From Pseudomonas sp. S37 (GTDB lineage Bacteria; Pseudomonadota; Gammaproteobacteria; Pseudomonadales; Pseudomonadaceae): a DNA stretch of 45,763 nucleotides. The position numbers and the translations under genes are program-made. Below, piece after piece: positions 42,484-45,763 of the stretch. The notes under the pieces are model-generated. The model ran no database searches, had not been told where the DNA came from, and worked only from the letters and a program-made list of their open reading frames with translations. Each line of letters begins with the position of its first letter. The first letter of the stretch is position 1. The stretch lies in contig NZ_JACVZC010000040.1 of the NCBI RefSeq assembly GCF_016658545.1, positions 1 to 45,763 on the forward strand, read 5' to 3'.

Positions 42484-43677
42484 ATGACCCTCGCCAACGA
42501 CCCGATCGTAATCGTCAGCGCCGTGCGCACGCCCATGGGCGGCCTGCAGGGCGACCTCAAGAGCCTGACGGCGCCGCAGCTGGGCAGCGCCGCCATCCGT
42601 GGTGCCGTCGAGCGCGCTGGCATTGATGCCGCCAGTGTCGAGCAGGTGCTGTTCGGCTGCGTGCTGCCGGCCGGCCAGGGCCAGGCCCCGGCGCGCCAGG
42701 CGGCGCTGGGCGCCGGGCTGGACAAACACACTACCTGCACCACCCTGAACAAGATGTGCGGTTCGGGCATGCAGGCGGCGATCATGGCCAACGACCTGCT
42801 GCTGGCCGGTACTGCCGACGTGGTGGTGGCCGGTGGCATGGAAAGCATGACCAACGCCCCATACCTGCTGGACAAGGCCCGTGGCGGTTACCGCATGGGC
42901 CACGGCAAGATCATCGACCACATGTTCATGGACGGCCTGGAGGACGCTTACGACAAAGGCCGCCTGATGGGCACCTTCGCCGAAGACTGCGCCCAGGCCA
43001 ATGCCTTCAGCCGCGAAGCCCAGGACCAGTTCGCCATCGCCTCGCTGACCCGCGCCCAGGACGCGATCAAGAGCGGCCGTTTTGCTGCCGAGATCGTGCC
43101 GGTAGAAGTGACCGAGGGTAAGGAAAAGCGCGTGGTCAAGGACGACGAGCAGCCGCCCAAGGCGCGTCTGGACAAGATCCCGCAGCTCAAGCCGGCCTTC
43201 CGCGAAGGCGGCACCGTGACGGCGGCCAACTCCAGTTCGATTTCCGATGGTGCGGCGGCGCTGGTGCTGATGCGCCGCTCCGAAGCCGACAAGCGCGGCC
43301 TCAAGCCGCTTGCGGTGATTCACGGCCATGCCGCCTTCGCCGACACGCCCGCGCTGTTCCCGACCGCGCCCATCGGCGCCATCGACAAGCTGATGAAACG
43401 CACCGGCTGGAACCTGGCCGAGGTCGACCTGTTCGAGATCAACGAAGCCTTCGCCGTGGTCACCCTGGCGGCCATGAAGCACCTCGACCTGCCGCATGAC
43501 AAGGTCAATATCCACGGCGGCGCCTGCGCCCTCGGCCACCCGATTGGTGCGTCCGGCGCACGTATTCTGGTAACCCTGCTGTCGGCTCTGCGCCAGAACA
43601 ACCTGCGCCGGGGTGTGGCGGCCATCTGCATCGGCGGTGGTGAAGCCACGGCCATGGCTGTCGAATGCCTGTACTGA
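42484..43677 (+). CDS. fadAx: Acetyl-CoA acyltransferase (thiolase)
   Basis: A 397-residue thiolase II-type enzyme that cleaves 3-ketoacyl-CoA with CoA. The acyl-enzyme Cys92 is in NKMCGSGMQA, the general base His is in GGACALGHPIGASGAR near 353, and the second Cys is in CIGGGEATAM near 383. It is the third gene of the operon; AAGGAGA precedes the ATG. It could also run in the condensing direction, but the catabolic context favours degradation. Confidence 0.95.
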   Translation: MTLANDPIVIVSAVRTPMGGLQGDLKSLTAPQLGSAAIRGAVERAGIDAASVEQVLFGCVLPAGQGQAPARQAALGAGLDKHTTCTTLNKMCGSGMQAAIMANDLLLAGTADVVVAGGMESMTNAPYLLDKARGGYRMGHGKIIDHMFMDGLEDAYDKGRLMGTFAEDCAQANAFSREAQDQFAIASLTRAQDAIKSGRFAAEIVPVEVTEGKEKRVVKDDEQPPKARLDKIPQLKPAFREGGTVTAANSSSISDGAAALVLMRRSEADKRGLKPLAVIHGHAAFADTPALFPTAPIGAIDKLMKRTGWNLAEVDLFEINEAFAVVTLAAMKHLDLPHDKVNIHGGACALGHPIGASGARILVTLLSALRQNNLRRGVAAICIGGGEATAMAVECLY

Positions 43678-43685
43678 GGTGAACC

Positions 43686-44813
43686 ATGCTGGTAACTGAC
43701 GAGCAACAACAGATCGCCGACGCGGTACGCACCTTCGCCCAGGAGCGCCTGAAGCCGTTTGCCGAGCAATGGGACAAGGAGCATCGCTTCCCCAAGGAGG
43801 CCATCGAGGAGATGGCCGAACTGGGCCTGTTTGGCATGCTGGTGCCGGAACAGTGGGGCGGCAGTGATACCGGTTATGTGGCCTACGCCATGGCCCTGGA
43901 AGAGATCGCCGCCGGTGATGGCGCTTGCTCGACCATCATGAGCGTGCATAACTCGGTGGGCTGCGTGCCGATCCTGCGCTTTGGCAACGAGCAGCAGAAA
44001 GAGCAGTTCCTTACCCCGCTGGCCAGCGGCGCGATGCTCGGTGCCTTTGCCCTGACCGAACCGCAAGCGGGCTCCGATGCCAGCAGCCTGAAGGCCCGCG
44101 CACGTCTGGATGGCGACCACTACGTGCTCAATGGCAGCAAGCAGTTCATTACCTCGGGGCAGAACGCCGGGGTGGTGATCGTGTTTGCGGTGACTGATCC
44201 GGAGGCCGGCAAGCGTGGCATCAGCGCGTTCATCGTGCCGACCGATTCGCCGGGCTACCAGGTCGCGCGGGTCGAGGACAAACTTGGCCAGCACGCCTCC
44301 GACACCTGCCAGATCGTTTTCGACAACGTGCGCGTGCCGGTGGCCAACCGCCTGGGTGCGGAAGGCGAGGGCTACAAGATCGCCCTGGCCAACCTTGAAG
44401 GTGGCCGCATCGGTATCGCCTCTCAGGCGGTGGGTATGGCCCGCGCGGCGTTCGAAGTGGCGCGCGACTATGCCAACGAGCGGCAGAGCTTTGGCAAGGC
44501 ACTGATCGAACACCAGGCCGTGGCCTTCCGGCTGGCCGACATGGCGACGAAAATTGCAGTGGCCCGGCAGATGGTGTTGCACGCTGCCGCGCTGCGTGAT
44601 GCCGGGCGCCCGGCACTGGTGGAAGCGTCGATGGCCAAGCTGTTTGCCTCGGAAATGGCCGAAAAGGTCTGTTCGGACGCCTTGCAGACCCTGGGCGGTT
44701 ATGGCTATCTGAGTGACTTCCCGCTGGAGCGGATCTACCGCGACGTTCGGGTTTGCCAGATTTACGAAGGCACCAGCGACATTCAGCGCATGGTCATTGC
44801 GCGCAACCTTTGA
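43686..44813 (+). CDS. fadEx: Short/branched-chain acyl-CoA dehydrogenase
   Basis: A 375-residue FAD enzyme forming the 2,3-double bond of acyl-CoA. Visible: [19 protein letters not shown], the [18 protein letters not shown] block, [14 protein letters not shown], and the catalytic Glu361 in [11 protein letters not shown]. Placement of the base in the YEGT motif is as in short-, medium- and 2-methyl-branched-chain enzymes, not the isovaleryl/long-chain position. It starts 9 bases after the thiolase stop and ends 13 bases before the hydratase. Electrons go to ETF, encoded elsewhere. Confidence 0.93.
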   Translation: MLVTDEQQQIADAVRTFAQERLKPFAEQWDKEHRFPKEAIEEMAELGLFGMLVPEQWGGSDTGYVAYAMALEEIAAGDGACSTIMSVHNSVGCVPILRFGNEQQKEQFLTPLASGAMLGAFALTEPQAGSDASSLKARARLDGDHYVLNGSKQFITSGQNAGVVIVFAVTDPEAGKRGISAFIVPTDSPGYQVARVEDKLGQHASDTCQIVFDNVRVPVANRLGAEGEGYKIALANLEGGRIGIASQAVGMARAAFEVARDYANERQSFGKALIEHQAVAFRLADMATKIAVARQMVLHAAALRDAGRPALVEASMAKLFASEMAEKVCSDALQTLGGYGYLSDFPLERIYRDVRVCQIYEGTSDIQRMVIARNL

Positions 44814-44826
44814 AGGAGCAGACTGC

Positions 44827-45600
44827 ATGGCATTCGAAACCATCCTGTTGGACATCCACGGCAAGGTCGGCCTGATCACCCTTAACCGTCCGCAGGCGTT
44901 GAACGCGCTTAATGCGCAGATCGTCGGCGAGATCAACCAGGCCCTCGACCAGCTTGAGCGTGACCCGAACATCGGTTGCGTGGTGCTGACCGGGTCGGCC
45001 AAGGCATTTGCCGCGGGTGCCGACATCAAGGAAATGGCCGAACTGCAATACCCGCAGATCTACGTCGACGACCTGTTCAGCGATGCCGATCGCATTGCCA
45101 ACCGCCGCAAGCCGATCATTGCCGCGGTGTCCGGCTTTGCCTTGGGTGGTGGCTGTGAGTTGGCGATGATGTGCGACTTTATCCTCGCGGCCGACAACGC
45201 GAAGTTTGGCCAGCCGGAGATTAACCTTGGCGTGCTGCCGGGCATGGGCGGCACCCAGCGCCTGACCCGTGCGGTGGGCAAGGCCAAGGCCATGGAGCTT
45301 TGCCTGACCGGCCGCCTGATGGGCGCTGAAGAGGCTGAGCGTGCGGGGTTGGTTGCGCGCATTGTGCCGCAGGCAGAGTTGGTGGAAGAGGCGCTGAAAG
45401 TAGCGGCGACCATTGCCAGCAAGTCGATCCCTGTGAGCATGATGGTCAAGGAGAGCGTCAACCGGGCGTTTGAAGTTACCCTTAGCGAGGGGGTGCGCTT
45501 CGAGCGTCGAGTGTTCCATGCTGCGTTTTCTACCGAAGACCAGAAAGAAGGTATGGCCGCGTTTATTGCCAAGCGCGAGGCGCAGTTCAAGGATCGTTGA
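44827..45600 (+). CDS. fadB1x: Enoyl-CoA hydratase (crotonase)
   Basis: A 257-residue crotonase adding water to 2-enoyl-CoA. The oxyanion-hole segments are [15 protein letters not shown] and [16 protein letters not shown]; the two catalytic glutamates are Glu111 (GGGCEL) and Glu131 ([12 protein letters not shown]). Both are kept, so it is a true hydratase rather than an isomerase. AAGGAG precedes ATG 44827 (44713 is an in-frame false start inside fadEx). It is the last gene of the operon. With the dehydrogenases and thiolase it completes one turn of the spiral. Confidence 0.94.
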   Translation: MAFETILLDIHGKVGLITLNRPQALNALNAQIVGEINQALDQLERDPNIGCVVLTGSAKAFAAGADIKEMAELQYPQIYVDDLFSDADRIANRRKPIIAAVSGFALGGGCELAMMCDFILAADNAKFGQPEINLGVLPGMGGTQRLTRAVGKAKAMELCLTGRLMGAEEAERAGLVARIVPQAELVEEALKVAATIASKSIPVSMMVKESVNRAFEVTLSEGVRFERRVFHAAFSTEDQKEGMAAFIAKREAQFKDR

Positions 45601-45712
45601 TCAGGATCCATCCGTTGCCGTTGCCGTTGTTTTTGCTTCTAAGCGCGCGGTAGTACAGGCGATGCAGATTGCGACTTCAGGAGGCCGAGCGAAGGGCTTG
45701 CGGAGGGAGGTA
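45601..45712 (+). other. Downstream region with GTTGCC repeats and GGA-rich stretch
   Basis: After the hydratase stop there is a short tandem (CCGTTGCCGTTGCCGTTG, then a T-run) and further on GGAGG (about 45680) and GGAGGGAGG (about 45702-45710). No coding frame is evident. It leads into the two hairpins below, so the whole may be one repeated or regulatory RNA element. Confidence 0.4.
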
Positions 45713-45759
45713 ACGGGCATGGATGCCCGTCAAGCGCTGAGGCCCCATGGATGGGGCCT
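45713..45759 (+). promoter_or_regulatory. Two hairpins with AUGGAU loops (RsmA/RsmE-type sites)
   Basis: ACGGGC-ATGGAT-GCCCGT (45713-45730) and AGGCCCC-ATGGAT-GGGGCCT (45740-45759) form stems of 6-7 pairs that present a hexaloop AUGGAU. This fits the ANGGAN hairpin loop bound by RsmA/RsmE/CsrA. On the opposite strand the loop reads AUCCAU, so the plus strand is the likely RNA. The element runs to the window edge. Confidence 0.5.
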
Positions 45760-45763
45760 GCAG

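Overview
The window looks like a chromosomal segment of a fluorescent Pseudomonas, most likely of the P. putida group. This rests on high GC, gene order that matches what I recall of the P. putida KT2440 PP_2183-PP_2217 neighbourhood (fds, miaE, iutY-iutA, phnXW, fadDx-fadB1x), and many 'CCTGTRGGAGCGG' REP-type palindromes at gene ends. That match is from memory; I could not run an alignment. No rRNA, tRNA, CRISPR, integrase, transposase or prophage gene was seen.

Layout. 1-435: a REP palindrome and an untranslated lead-in. 436-5550: tightly overlapped NAD-dependent formate dehydrogenase operon fdsGBAD. 5694-6557 (-): tandem universal stress protein behind a perfect Anr/FNR site; miaE diverges from it. 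7350-8063: two small genes, a DUF883 membrane-anchored protein and an unknown. 8288-12064: iron cell-surface signalling pair, a hybrid sigma/anti-sigma protein (IutY type) and a TonB receptor with a signalling domain (IutA type), with a Fur-like site in front. 12179-15240: LysR regulator diverging from an orphan polyamine-type binding protein and an agmatinase-family ureohydrolase. 15498-18601: small secreted Pro/Asn-rich protein, periplasmic aldose-type sugar dehydrogenase, a ZapE/AFG1 ATPase and an N-terminally truncated DinB-like protein. 18773-20712 (-): exported alpha/beta hydrolase, YqaA-type membrane protein and a DUF411 periplasmic protein. 20840-24018: unknown gene, trhP (O2-independent tRNA hydroxylation) behind a second perfect Anr site, and an AI-2E family permease. 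24194-29611: MocR-type regulator, a PanB paralogue, the 2-aminoethylphosphonate pathway phnW-phnX and its divergent LysR regulator. 29669-30688: AraC-family regulator.

30788-39913 holds the most striking content: two tandem, diverged paralogues of about 1500 residues each. Each has a large N-terminal region resembling the DUF6543 'dermonecrotic toxin' family with a hydrophobic hairpin, then leucine-rich repeats, then a C-terminal region with the Cys-x-Asp motif of NEL (IpaH/SspH-type) E3 ubiquitin ligases. They look like effectors aimed at eukaryotic hosts, yet no secretion system is in the window.

40045-45600: a complete one-strand beta-oxidation operon (acyl-CoA synthetase, SDR 3-hydroxyacyl-CoA dehydrogenase, thiolase, acyl-CoA dehydrogenase, enoyl-CoA hydratase; fadDx-B2x-Ax-Ex-B1x) for short or branched acyl-CoAs. 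The last 50 bases carry two hairpins whose loops read AUGGAU, the form bound by RsmA/RsmE.

How the parts fit: most genes serve a versatile soil heterotroph (formate, phosphonate, guanidino compounds, short/branched acids, ferric aerobactin-type siderophores). Two genes appear tied to low oxygen through Anr sites. Almost every operon end is marked by a long REP hairpin that probably also ends transcription.
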